Shown here: in pieces, positions 6,354-12,744 of the stretch
Layout: the number at the start of each line of letters is the position of its first letter
How positions within the stretch are numbered: the stretch's first letter is position 1
NCBI GenBank assembly: GCA_903933085.1
Contig: CAIZIN010000080.1
Location: 1-14,912, forward strand
Source of the DNA: an uncultured bacterium
GTDB lineage: Bacteria > Patescibacteriota > Minisyncoccia > Phycocordibacterales > CAIZIN01
Direction: 5' to 3'
DNA: 14,912 bases
The notes under the pieces: model-generated
Database searches by the model: none
Seen by the model: the letters and a program-made list of their open reading frames with translations, nothing else
What the model was told of the DNA's origin: nothing
Made by a program: the position numbers and the translations under genes

Positions 6354-6628
6354 AAAACCGCCCAAAAACTTCCCTCACTAAAGCACTTCGTGTTTCTGAA
6401 AATTATATAAATTATTCTTAACACAAAAACCAAAACTCGGTAAGCTCTCCTTACAGGAGCTGTCCACTCATTGGATTTTTTGTTTCGTAAACTCACAAAA
6501 ACTCTCAATGAGTCTTGCACTCGGGTCCCATCCCGAGCTCACCTCAAACAGTTGGTTTTTGTTAAATAATTTATTAATTTTCTAGAATCATTACGTTAAC
6601 TCGTTCGGGGAAGTTTTTGGGCGGTTTT
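6354..6628. repeat. 21-bp inverted repeat flanking a hairpin-rich 233-bp core (MITE-like or ncRNA)
   Basis: A perfect 21-base inverted repeat (6354-6374 with 6608-6628, containing AACCGCCCAAAAACTTCC) brackets a gene-free core. In the core, read on either strand, are AGCT-CCT/AGG-AGCT (6443-6461), ACTCATTG/CAATGAGT (6466-6473 with 6506-6513, closing inner A/T pairing) and CTCGGG-TCCCAT-CCCGAG (6520-6537). A - strand TATAAT lies at 6407-6402. Stacked stems suggest a structured RNA, and the terminal repeats suggest a miniature mobile element. No target-site duplication is evident. Confidence 0.55.
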
Positions 6629-6662
6629 TATGAATATTTTTGATTTTCCATGCAGTGGCGGG

Positions 6663-6690
6663 CTGTATTTCACGACTACATGAAATACAG
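6663..6690. other. Strong hairpin 1 in the long intergenic region
   Basis: CTGTATTTCA (6663-6672) pairs perfectly with TGAAATACAG (6681-6690) across an 8-nt loop. It is 11 bp from the second hairpin and has no adjacent U-run, so a simple terminator is unlikely. Confidence 0.55.
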
Positions 6691-6701
6691 ACAGTTGGAT
6701 T

Positions 6702-6739
6702 GTGCCGAAAAAGCGCTCTGCTGAGCACTTTTTCGGCAC
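6702..6739. other. Strong hairpin 2 in the long intergenic region
   Basis: GTGCCGAAAAAGCGCT (6702-6717) pairs with AGCACTTTTTCGGCAC (6724-6739) over 16 positions with one G-T pair and a CTGCTG loop. It ends just upstream of the -35 box at 6756, so it could be a terminator-like barrier, a protein site, or part of a small RNA. Confidence 0.6.
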
Positions 6740-6755
6740 GGGGGAGTTGGAAAAG

Positions 6756-6784
6756 TTGCAAAGATAGTGGATTTGTGATATAAT
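6756..6784 (+). promoter_or_regulatory. Sigma70-type promoter of the 6942 gene
   Basis: TTGCAA (6756-6761), a 17-bp spacer and a perfect TATAAT (6779-6784) with a TGA extension make this the best promoter in the window. The predicted leader is about 150 nt. Confidence 0.75.
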
Positions 6785-6812
6785 AGTAAGAAATACGGTT
6801 CATTACAATAAA

Positions 6813-6934
6813 TTAGTCACAGCTTTAAGTAGCCAAAATATAGCTTTTTAAAGCTGTGACTAAGTTGGTTCAGTGTCTGAGTGCCCTATATGGGCGAGAC
6901 TAAACATAAAACTCCTATATGGAGAATGAAAGGA
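6813..6934 (+). promoter_or_regulatory. Structured 5' leader of the 6942 gene
   Basis: The leader begins with a perfect 16-bp inverted repeat, TTAGTCACAGCTTTAA (6813-6828) with its complement at 6848-6863. Two small hairpins with the same centre follow: GCCC-TATAT-GGGC (6883-6895) and CTCC-TATAT-GGAG (6912-6924), sharing CCTATATGG. The Shine-Dalgarno AAAGGA (6929-6934) comes next, 7 nt before the ATG. The last hairpin is close enough to the ribosome site to affect access. No known riboswitch class is recognised. Confidence 0.5.
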
Positions 6935-6941
6935 CAAGATA

Positions 6942-7541
6942 ATGGCTAAAAATAATGCAACAGTCGATAGGATACAGGCAATATGGAACATGATCGGAGG
7001 AGATGATATGGTGGATGCTCTTATTGAAGGGCGTGCGGAACTAAAGGTTGCCATGATTAAACTATTTGAATGGGTTAGTGTGGTTAAAATTCCAGCTACT
7101 ACTAAAAAATTCATTGCTAAGCGCGAGTTTAGTAGATTAAGACGTTGTGGAATCTGTTCTCAATTTAACAATGATTTCGTCTCTTGGTTCATTGGTGATA
7201 GTAGTAAGATTGAAGGACCAACCGATCAGCGTGTAATCTCCTGCGGCGCTTTGTCTGAGTTTTCAGTTGATAGTAAGATCATTAATCTCCTAGGAGGAGA
7301 GAAAAAATGTGAAACCCTCCTAATGGATATGTGTGATTTAATGTTAAAGCAATCCAAAGGTGAAGAAGATCATGTTTTGTTAACTAATGGGCGACAAAAT
7401 GTTTTCTTTATTAGGGATATTTTTGGAGAGCTTCGCTTAGTCGTATTATTCTGGAAATACAACGGTTGGGCAATTTACGCGTTTGTAATTGGCCAGAGAG
7501 GTATTAACTTAGGGAATCATGTATTTTACCAAGGTCCTTAG
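6942..7541 (+). CDS. Hypothetical protein, probable CPR-restricted family
   Basis: A 199-residue soluble protein with no signal peptide or membrane helix. The N-terminal segment VDRIQAIWNMIGGDDMVDAL followed by IEGRAELKV resembles, from memory, an N-terminal module that recurs in many small CPR proteins of unknown function (R-[LIV]-x-A-[IV]-WN-x-[LI]-GG plus a G-R/E-[LA]-x-[LV]-x-V segment). The middle holds three cysteines (CGIC at about 69-72 and ISCGAL) plus KKCETLLMDMCDLM. The C-terminal part looks like beta-strands (VLLTNGRQNVFFIRD, LRLVVLFWKYNGWAIYAFVI). I cannot assign a function. The start is set by AAAGGA 7 nt upstream. A strong promoter, a structured leader and a dedicated terminator make it a single-gene unit ahead of a small regulator gene. 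Confidence 0.75.
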   Translation: MAKNNATVDRIQAIWNMIGGDDMVDALIEGRAELKVAMIKLFEWVSVVKIPATTKKFIAKREFSRLRRCGICSQFNNDFVSWFIGDSSKIEGPTDQRVISCGALSEFSVDSKIINLLGGEKKCETLLMDMCDLMLKQSKGEEDHVLLTNGRQNVFFIRDIFGELRLVVLFWKYNGWAIYAFVIGQRGINLGNHVFYQGP

Positions 7542-7562
7542 GTTATCTGGCTATTAGCTTTT

Positions 7563-7606
7563 AATCCCTCCACCTTCCAAATTCTTGGTAGGTCGGAGGG
7601 ATTTTT
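7563..7606 (+). terminator. Intrinsic terminator after the 6942 gene
   Basis: AATCCCTCC (7563-7571) pairs with GGAGGGATT (7595-7603). Inner ACCT/AGGT and CCAA/TTGG pairs extend the stem, and TTTTT follows. It lies 21 bp after the stop codon. Confidence 0.85.
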
Positions 7607-7654
7607 ATTATTTGCATTTATGTGTTGGGGTGGTAGTCTAATATTGAATAACAG

Positions 7655-7666
7655 TTCTAATTAGAA
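7655..7666. promoter_or_regulatory. 12-bp palindrome TTCTAATTAGAA upstream of the regulator gene
   Basis: A perfect 12-base palindrome lies 18 bp before the start of the winged-helix-like gene. Its position suits an autoregulatory operator, but AT-rich palindromes also arise by chance. Confidence 0.35.
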
Positions 7667-7684
7667 AATTGAAGAAAGGAAAAT

Positions 7685-8020
7685 ATGACAAAGAAACGGT
7701 TGAATATTGAGTTTCGGAGAGGTTGTGTACGATCTACTATTTTAGTAGGGGGTAAAATAACATTCGATCAGATTGTTTCGGATACAGGTTATTCTCGAAA
7801 TGAGGTTGCACACCATCTTGCTTTGCTTATGAAGAGAAACGGAATATGTAAAACCGATAGCGAAGACGGGAATATGTATTCAGTTCGGGAAAGTTTCGAC
7901 TCTCCGAGAATAATGAGGTCATTGAATGAGTTTATGCATGGATGCGAGAATCCGATTCATATATTTGGAATCGGATACGTTGACCCAGCTTCTTTTTATG
8001 GAAAAAGTCTTGACCCTTGA
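7685..8020 (+). CDS. Small winged-helix-like DNA-binding protein, putative regulator
   Basis: A 111-residue basic protein. Residues 23-70 read as a helix-turn-helix with wing: ITFDQIVSDTGYSRNEVAHH (second helix, turn, recognition helix), then LALLMKRNGICKTDSEDGN and MYSVRE as the beta wing. This is the ArsR/MarR-like pattern of small transcription regulators, though I cannot name the family. The C-terminal 40 residues (PRIMRSLNEFMHGCENPIHI, then FGIGYVD) are unassigned. AAAGGA at 7675-7680 supports the ATG at 7685. The stop is TGA, which argues against the recoded TGA of Gracilibacteria and SR1. The gene has its own terminator. Palindromes on both sides (7655-7666 and 8097-8130) are candidate targets, including one upstream of the pilB promoter. 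Confidence 0.6.
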   Translation: MTKKRLNIEFRRGCVRSTILVGGKITFDQIVSDTGYSRNEVAHHLALLMKRNGICKTDSEDGNMYSVRESFDSPRIMRSLNEFMHGCENPIHIFGIGYVDPASFYGKSLDP

Positions 8021-8040
8021 TCAATTTACTTTTATTTATT

Positions 8041-8081
8041 ATCCCCCGCGTTTTTACACAAACGAAGTAAGGGGATTTTTT
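8041..8081 (+). terminator. Intrinsic terminator after the regulator gene
   Basis: ATCCCC (8041-8046) pairs with GGGGAT (8071-8076), and an inner CGTTT/AAACG stem (8049-8053 with 8060-8064) strengthens it. TTTTTT follows. It lies 20 bp after the stop. Confidence 0.8.
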
Positions 8082-8096
8082 ATATTCAAAAACAAT

Positions 8097-8130
8097 TGAT
8101 TCGTTTGATCGAATCATTCGTTTAAACGAA
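8097..8130. promoter_or_regulatory. Paired palindromes, candidate operator upstream of pilB
   Basis: TGATTCG-TTTGAT-CGAATCA (8097-8116) is directly followed by the perfect 14-bp palindrome TTCGTTTAAACGAA (8117-8130). ATTCGTTT occurs in both. They lie about 70 bp before the pilB -10 and just after the regulator gene, so they are plausible binding sites for it or for another factor. Confidence 0.45.
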
Positions 8131-8199
8131 AGGTTTGTGTTTCCTATTAAAACAAAATTAATTAACAGTTATAAACACTACAACAATTTTCTGTCTTCG

Positions 8200-8208
8200 T
8201 GATATAAT
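8200..8208 (+). promoter_or_regulatory. Extended -10 promoter of pilB
   Basis: TGATATAAT is a perfect extended -10. The -35 region is poor. The predicted leader is about 150 nt and contains the dispersed GGATCC repeat. Confidence 0.65.
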
Positions 8209-8267
8209 ATGTGTAATAAAATTTGAAATAAACTATTTAATTAAAAACTTTTTTAAATTTTAAAACC

Positions 8268-8367
8268 TGGATCCCCGGAGTACCGAGGACGACAAAAAAT
8301 ATATTCGTTTCACTTCTTATTTTTTAGTCGATTTTACATTTTACATTTTACATTTTAAATTTGAAAC
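8268..8367 (+). repeat. Dispersed leader repeat, copy B, ending at the pilB start codon
   Basis: Bases 8268-8303 are identical to copy A (36 of 36, by eye), and homology continues through CACTTCTTATTTT and GTCGATTTTA. This copy adds three tandem ACATTTT units (TTTTACATTTTACATTTTAC, about 8333-8357) before TTTTAAATTTGAAAC and the ATG. Confidence 0.8.
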
Positions 8368-10104
8368 ATGTACATCGAAGAATCACAACTTAGAGAATTT
8401 ATCACAGATGCGGGACTTGTTTCGCAAAAAGATTTTGATATTGCTTTAGATCAAGCAAAAATAAAAAATGAAAGTGTGGGAAATACCCTTGTTTCTGAAG
8501 GTAAAATCACAGAAGATGATTTGCGTAGAATGCAGGCGTATTTACTTGGTATCCCTTTTGTTGATTTGAAAGATCAAAAAATTGGAATTGAAGTTCTTGC
8601 ACTTATTCCTGAGCCGATTGCTCGTGCCCACAATGTTGTTGCTTTCAAAAAAGATAAAGATTTTCTTGAGGTAGCAATGCTTGATACTGATGATGTTTCT
8701 TCTATTGATTTTATAAAAAAGAAAACAGGTCTTAAAATTCTTACTCGTCTTACAAACCTTGAGTCGATTAAATCTGTCTTATTACAATATCAAAAAAGTC
8801 TCAAAGATGATTTCGGCGCTTTGATTCAAAAAGAATCTTCATCTTTGATTCAAGGAGGAGAGTCTGAAGATGAGTTGAAAAAAATCGCTGAAGAATTGCC
8901 TGTTGTGCGAATTGTGGATACACTTTTAAAGCATGCAATTTTACAGGGGGCTTCCGACATTCATATTGAGCCCGAAGATGATGAAGTTGTTGTTAGGTAT
9001 CGAATCGACGGTATGCTTCGTGATGCTATGGTGCTCCCAAAACAAGCTGGTCTCTCTATCACAGCTCGTATTAAGGTGCTTTCCAGTTTAAAACTCGACG
9101 AAAAGAGATTGCCTCAAGATGGACGTTTTAAAATTGATTTAGATAAAGAGCAAGTTTCTTTTCGTGTTTCTATTTTACCTACATATTATGGAGAAAAGAC
9201 TGTAATGAGAATTTTACGTGAAAACGCTTCAGGCTTTTCTTTGGAAGGGCTTGGTTTTCATGGTGTTGGACTTGAACGTTTACATGAAGCAACAAAACTT
9301 TCAACAGGGATGATTCTTACGACAGGTCCAACAGGAAGTGGAAAAACAACTACGCTTTATACCGTGCTTGATTTGTTGAATCAGCCGGATGTAAATATTT
9401 CAACTATCGAGGATCCGATTGAATATCAAATGAAGAGGGTAAATCAAACTCAGGTAAAATCAGAGATTGGACTTACTTTTGCAAATGGTTTGCGCTCTTT
9501 AGTGCGACAAGATCCAGATATTATTATGGTTGGAGAAATTCGAGATAACGAAACGGCTTCCTTGGCGATCAATGCTTCGCTCACCGGTCACCTTGTGCTT
9601 TCAACTTTACACACAAATTCTGCTGCTGGAGCAATTCCTCGACTTATAGATATGAAGATCGAACCATTTCTTTTGGTTTCTACGCTTTCTGTGATTGTGG
9701 CACAAAGACTTGTGAGGAAACTTACAAAAGCAAAAGAAAAATATTTTATGACAAAGGTTGGACTTGATGCTTTACGAAAAACTGTTGATCTAGATAGAGT
9801 GCTCGAGCATCTTATAAAAGAAAAAATTGTTCCTCCGGATGCTGTATGGGAAAAAGTTCCTTTTTATCGACCTAAAAAATCTGATGAATCTGAAGATGGA
9901 TATAAAAGTCGTGTCGGTATTCACGAAGTTTTGAAAATAAATTCCACTATCAAAGAAATGATTATCCAAGGTGGTACTGCTGATAAAATTGAGGAGCAAG
10001 GTAAAAAAGAGGGAATGCTTACGATGCTTGAAGATGGGATTTTCAACTGCGTATTAGGAGAGACTACTATCGAAGAGGTTTTGAGAGTGGTTTCAGTAGG
10101 GTAA
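8368..10104 (+). CDS. pilB: Type IV pilus assembly ATPase PilB / GspE family
   Basis: A cytoplasmic hexameric ATPase of 578 residues that drives pilin extraction and polymerisation. The N-terminus 1-150 is an MshEN/GspE-N type domain (ITEDDLRRMQAYLLGIPFVD). The ATPase core carries Walker A GPTGSGKTT at 320-328, the Asp-box region STIEDPIEYQ, Walker B DPDIIMVGEIRD at 382-393 with catalytic Glu 390, and the His box TGHLVLSTLHTNSA. The region that in PilB and GspE normally holds a four-cysteine zinc site has no cysteine here (residues about 450-520, KAKEKYFMTKVGLDALRKTV to YKSRVGIHEVLKIN), so the zinc subdomain lacks its ligands. Full length otherwise. The ATG at 8368 directly follows the dispersed leader repeat without a Shine-Dalgarno. 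pilC lies downstream with one large gene between. A T2SS or other secretion ATPase is possible in principle, but the pilC neighbour supports pilus assembly. Confidence 0.95.
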   Translation: MYIEESQLREFITDAGLVSQKDFDIALDQAKIKNESVGNTLVSEGKITEDDLRRMQAYLLGIPFVDLKDQKIGIEVLALIPEPIARAHNVVAFKKDKDFLEVAMLDTDDVSSIDFIKKKTGLKILTRLTNLESIKSVLLQYQKSLKDDFGALIQKESSSLIQGGESEDELKKIAEELPVVRIVDTLLKHAILQGASDIHIEPEDDEVVVRYRIDGMLRDAMVLPKQAGLSITARIKVLSSLKLDEKRLPQDGRFKIDLDKEQVSFRVSILPTYYGEKTVMRILRENASGFSLEGLGFHGVGLERLHEATKLSTGMILTTGPTGSGKTTTLYTVLDLLNQPDVNISTIEDPIEYQMKRVNQTQVKSEIGLTFANGLRSLVRQDPDIIMVGEIRDNETASLAINASLTGHLVLSTLHTNSAAGAIPRLIDMKIEPFLLVSTLSVIVAQRLVRKLTKAKEKYFMTKVGLDALRKTVDLDRVLEHLIKEKIVPPDAVWEKVPFYRPKKSDESEDGYKSRVGIHEVLKINSTIKEMIIQGGTADKIEEQGKKEGMLTMLEDGIFNCVLGETTIEEVLRVVSVG

Positions 10105-10134
10105 GATTCTTGAGGTAAATTTAATTACACACAG

Positions 10135-10172
10135 CTATATATTTGTTAATCTGCTTCTTTTTAACTATATAG
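10135..10172 (+). other. AT-rich compound hairpin downstream of pilB
   Basis: CTATATA (10135-10141) pairs with TATATAG (10166-10172), and GTTAA (10145-10149) with TTAAC (10161-10165). It has no U-run, so it could be a weak 3' end stabiliser. A tiny ATATTA/TAATAT hairpin with T6 follows at 10192-10211. Confidence 0.3.
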
Positions 10173-10212
10173 AATGAGGTCTTTAAAAATCATATTAAAT
10201 AATATTTTTTTG

Positions 10213-10221
10213 TGATAAAAT
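10213..10221 (+). promoter_or_regulatory. Extended -10 promoter of the FISUMP gene, probably leaderless
   Basis: TGATAAAAT ends 6 nt before the ATG at 10228. Initiation 7 nt past the -10 would fall on the start codon, which fits the absence of a Shine-Dalgarno. Confidence 0.5.
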
Positions 10222-10227
10222 GTCTGT

Positions 10228-12606
10228 ATGAATTTTAAAGATATTTTTGATTTACAAAGTAAAAATAATATTGAATATAATGTAAAGATAAAAGAAATTT
10301 TTAGCTCTAAAAAAATTTTAATGACAGGTTTTGTTTTTGGTATTCTATTTGTTTTTATATCTTTCTTCTTTTTTCGTACTGCAATCTCAGTATCTAATTA
10401 CATCTCCTCCCACCTCTCCCAAAAATCCCTCTCCACCCTAAAAAACTCCAAACCAACCCAAGCTCCCACAGCCCCTAATGACAGAGTAAAGTGGACAATC
10501 AAAGTCCCAGCCTCTGCTATCCTAGCCGGCAAACATCTAGTAGAAATACCTAAAGGAGCAGAAGAAGTAAAGATAACTCCCCTAAGTAAAGAAAGCTCCA
10601 TTCTCACTAATACAAAACCTGAAAACTTAACAATATCAGATAGACGGAAATTAAGTAAAATATCAAAAGAAATATCTAAATCAGAAGCCTCTATAAAACT
10701 TGCTGAATCTCTAAAACAACAAGAAGCCATAAAAATCAAAAACGACCCAGCCCTAAGAAAGCCACAAGGTTTTCTTTCTCGTATCTGGAGCTCTTTCACT
10801 AATAACATAGGTAAAATGACAGCTGCTACAGAAGAAGCTCTAGCTCCAATTCAAGATGCTTTAGCTATAACCCCAGAACCAGAAGTTATCACTGTCGACA
10901 TCGCCCCTGTAGTAGAAGCCACCGCCATCGCTACCACCACCAATGAAGTTACCGAAACTCCTGAATTAAACAATTCCACAACGACAGTAGCAACAACCAC
11001 AACCACAGCAAGTACAACTACTGAATCAATAACCACAACAACCTCGATAACCTCAACAACAACTTCCGAAGAAATTCAAACTCCACCCAGCTTAGAACCT
11101 ACCCAAACAACCCCCGATATCTTAGTGGAATACTCTACTCCAGCTCCTACTATTGCAGAAGCCACCACAGACACAGGAAAGATTGTAACTGTATCTGACT
11201 CAGTATCTGACTCGGAGGGTCAACCACATACTACCAACGTCCTTGCCTTCACCAACATACCTCCAATATACAAAGTGGGACAAGAGGGCAAGATAAAAAT
11301 CAAATGGTTAAACAACAATAACCAAGATGTACAATTCCATGCATATGATCTAGACAATGATGGTAAGTTAGACTATGTAGAATGGACTGTCCCACATCTA
11401 TCAACTCAAACATTTGAAATCATTTTCATAACAAAAGCACTAGAGCTAGATGAGAACAATGAAATCACTGGAGACATCTATGACCAAGTAAAGGAACAAG
11501 ACAACACTTGGGCTACAATTGCAGATGGACACACCGTACGCGTCACATTTGAAAAATTCCTGACAAAGAAGAATGACAATACAATATTTGCTCGGGCAAC
11601 AAGCAACACTGGTGCAGGGACCGCCGGCTCCGCCGGCGGAACAGAAGCCGGCGGGACTTCAACCCAACCTTCTGCTCCCATCAGCGGAAGGATAGATGTA
11701 TACCCCGTGTATGATGATGTACCAACCACTGACTCCATTGCTACATTCACAAACATTGATACCGCAAGAATATACAAGATACTACTAACCAACCTTCCAC
11801 GCTCCACCAACACCTTTGACCTCAAGACAACTGGATCAGTTGACATTGACTACATTGTTGACCCAACACCAATTACTGTAACTGATAGTTTTGATAACTC
11901 AACAAAGATTGGATCTATGACAAACATGGTGGTAGCTAACGGGACAATATCTTTGGCGCCAGCTACAACATTTGCTTGTGGAACTTCTACGTTCTATGAC
12001 ACAAGAGATGGCAAATCATACAACACCGTGATGATTGGTATCCAATGCTGGATGCAACAAAATATGAATATTGGGATTAAGACTTCTTTGGCTAATAATA
12101 ATAGTAATCAAGGTACAAGTTCTGTATCAATACAGAAATATTGTCCAAATGATGTAGAATCCAACTGCACCACCTATGGTGGCCTATACCAATGGGGCCA
12201 AGCTATGACAGGCTCCACAACTGCTGGTGCCAAAGGAATCTGCCCAACCGGCTGGCATATTCCAACAGATGATGAGTTTACTATACTAGAAAGAACCACG
12301 TGTGTATCCAATGGAACAGCTGAGGCTACATGTATTGCCAATTTTCCTTATGGATCTGGAGGAACGAGAGGAACAAACGAGGGTACAACACTCAAGAACG
12401 CTTCTGGTCTTTTTAGAGCACAGCTTGCTGGCTATAAATACTCAGGTTGGCCGTATGAACAATTAGGTGCAGTTACACATATTTGGTCTTCTGTTGGAAG
12501 TGGAGGTTATGCTTTTGGACGTGGTCTGACTTCTGCTACCGCTAATATTGGGCGCGTTTCAGTGAGTGTATCTAATTACAGCTCTGTACGCTGTATCAAG
12601 AACTAA
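10228..12606 (+). CDS. Membrane-anchored surface protein with C-terminal FISUMP domain
   Basis: A 792-residue protein. A single N-terminal transmembrane segment (about 31-50, MTGFVFGILFVFISFFFFRT) anchors it with the remainder outside. Next come a Pro/Lys-rich region, VKWTIKVPASAILAGKHLVE, and helical segments. A Thr-rich spacer (about 245-285) follows, probably a stalk. About 340-575 is a beta-rich region (VGQEGKIKIKWLNNNNQDVQ, DLDNDGKLDYVEWTVPHLST, HTVRVTFEKFLTKKN) resembling extracellular domains seen in CPR and DPANN surface proteins. From C584 to the end is a Fibrobacter succinogenes major paralogous (FISUMP) domain: IQCWMQQNMNI, LYQWGQAM, GICPTGWHIPTDDEF, IWSSVGSGGYAF and terminal YSSVRCIKN. 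FISUMP has a C-type-lectin-like fold known among DGR target proteins. It lies between pilB and pilC, so it may be a pilus-associated adhesin. Codon composition shifts sharply after codon 55. Confidence 0.85.
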   Translation: MNFKDIFDLQSKNNIEYNVKIKEIFSSKKILMTGFVFGILFVFISFFFFRTAISVSNYISSHLSQKSLSTLKNSKPTQAPTAPNDRVKWTIKVPASAILAGKHLVEIPKGAEEVKITPLSKESSILTNTKPENLTISDRRKLSKISKEISKSEASIKLAESLKQQEAIKIKNDPALRKPQGFLSRIWSSFTNNIGKMTAATEEALAPIQDALAITPEPEVITVDIAPVVEATAIATTTNEVTETPELNNSTTTVATTTTTASTTTESITTTTSITSTTTSEEIQTPPSLEPTQTTPDILVEYSTPAPTIAEATTDTGKIVTVSDSVSDSEGQPHTTNVLAFTNIPPIYKVGQEGKIKIKWLNNNNQDVQFHAYDLDNDGKLDYVEWTVPHLSTQTFEIIFITKALELDENNEITGDIYDQVKEQDNTWATIADGHTVRVTFEKFLTKKNDNTIFARATSNTGAGTAGSAGGTEAGGTSTQPSAPISGRIDVYPVYDDVPTTDSIATFTNIDTARIYKILLTNLPRSTNTFDLKTTGSVDIDYIVDPTPITVTDSFDNSTKIGSMTNMVVANGTISLAPATTFACGTSTFYDTRDGKSYNTVMIGIQCWMQQNMNIGIKTSLANNNSNQGTSSVSIQKYCPNDVESNCTTYGGLYQWGQAMTGSTTAGAKGICPTGWHIPTDDEFTILERTTCVSNGTAEATCIANFPYGSGGTRGTNEGTTLKNASGLFRAQLAGYKYSGWPYEQLGAVTHIWSSVGSGGYAFGRGLTSATANIGRVSVSVSNYSSVRCIKN
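11621..11639. repeat. GC-rich palindrome inside the FISUMP gene
   Basis: CCGCCGGC (11621-11628) pairs with GCCGGCGG (11632-11639) around TCC, and a further GCCGGCGGG follows at about 11648-11656. It encodes a Gly/Ala/Thr linker (AGTAGSAGGTEAGGTST) and contrasts with the AT-rich surroundings, like a REP-type element captured in frame. Confidence 0.55.
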
Positions 12607-12727
12607 CCCTCTCATTTAATAGCTTTCTTAAGTAGTGGAGTTTTCTTAAAATGGGATTAACTTATGTTTGGTTTGATATATTAATTATTAAACAAATATT
12701 TATATTCTTAATTTTAAATTTAAAACA

Positions 12728-12736
12728 TGTTATAAT
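12728..12736 (+). promoter_or_regulatory. Extended -10 promoter of pilC, probably leaderless
   Basis: TGTTATAAT is a perfect extended -10. The ATG at 12745 is 8 nt downstream, so transcription should start at or just before the start codon. The preceding ATTTTAAATTTAAAACATGT (12711-12730) differs from 8352-8371 at the pilB start by one base. Confidence 0.65.
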
Positions 12737-12744
12737 TGTGTTTA

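Noticed and set aside
6166..6520. Overlapping - strand reading frames of about 70 codons upstream of nusA, including a 34-codon frame at 6166-6270.
   Set aside because: No family resemblance, they cross inverted repeats and hairpins, and start signals are absent or badly spaced.
6420..6560. tmRNA, RNase P RNA or a tRNA in the structured intergenic core.
   Set aside because: No CCA-adjacent T-arm, no GAGGAAAGTCC-type P RNA signature and no cloverleaf could be found on either strand.
6591..6803. - strand frame of 70 codons.
   Set aside because: It runs through both strong hairpins and the promoter of the opposite gene, and its composition is not protein-like.
6926..6949. Seven-codon upstream frame MKGQDNG overlapping the 6942 start.
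   Set aside because: The only Shine-Dalgarno-like GGAG is one base from its ATG, too close for use; AAAGGA fits the ATG at 6942.
12736..12744. TTG start of pilC three codons upstream.
   Set aside because: It overlaps the last base of the TATAAT box, so it would not be transcribed.
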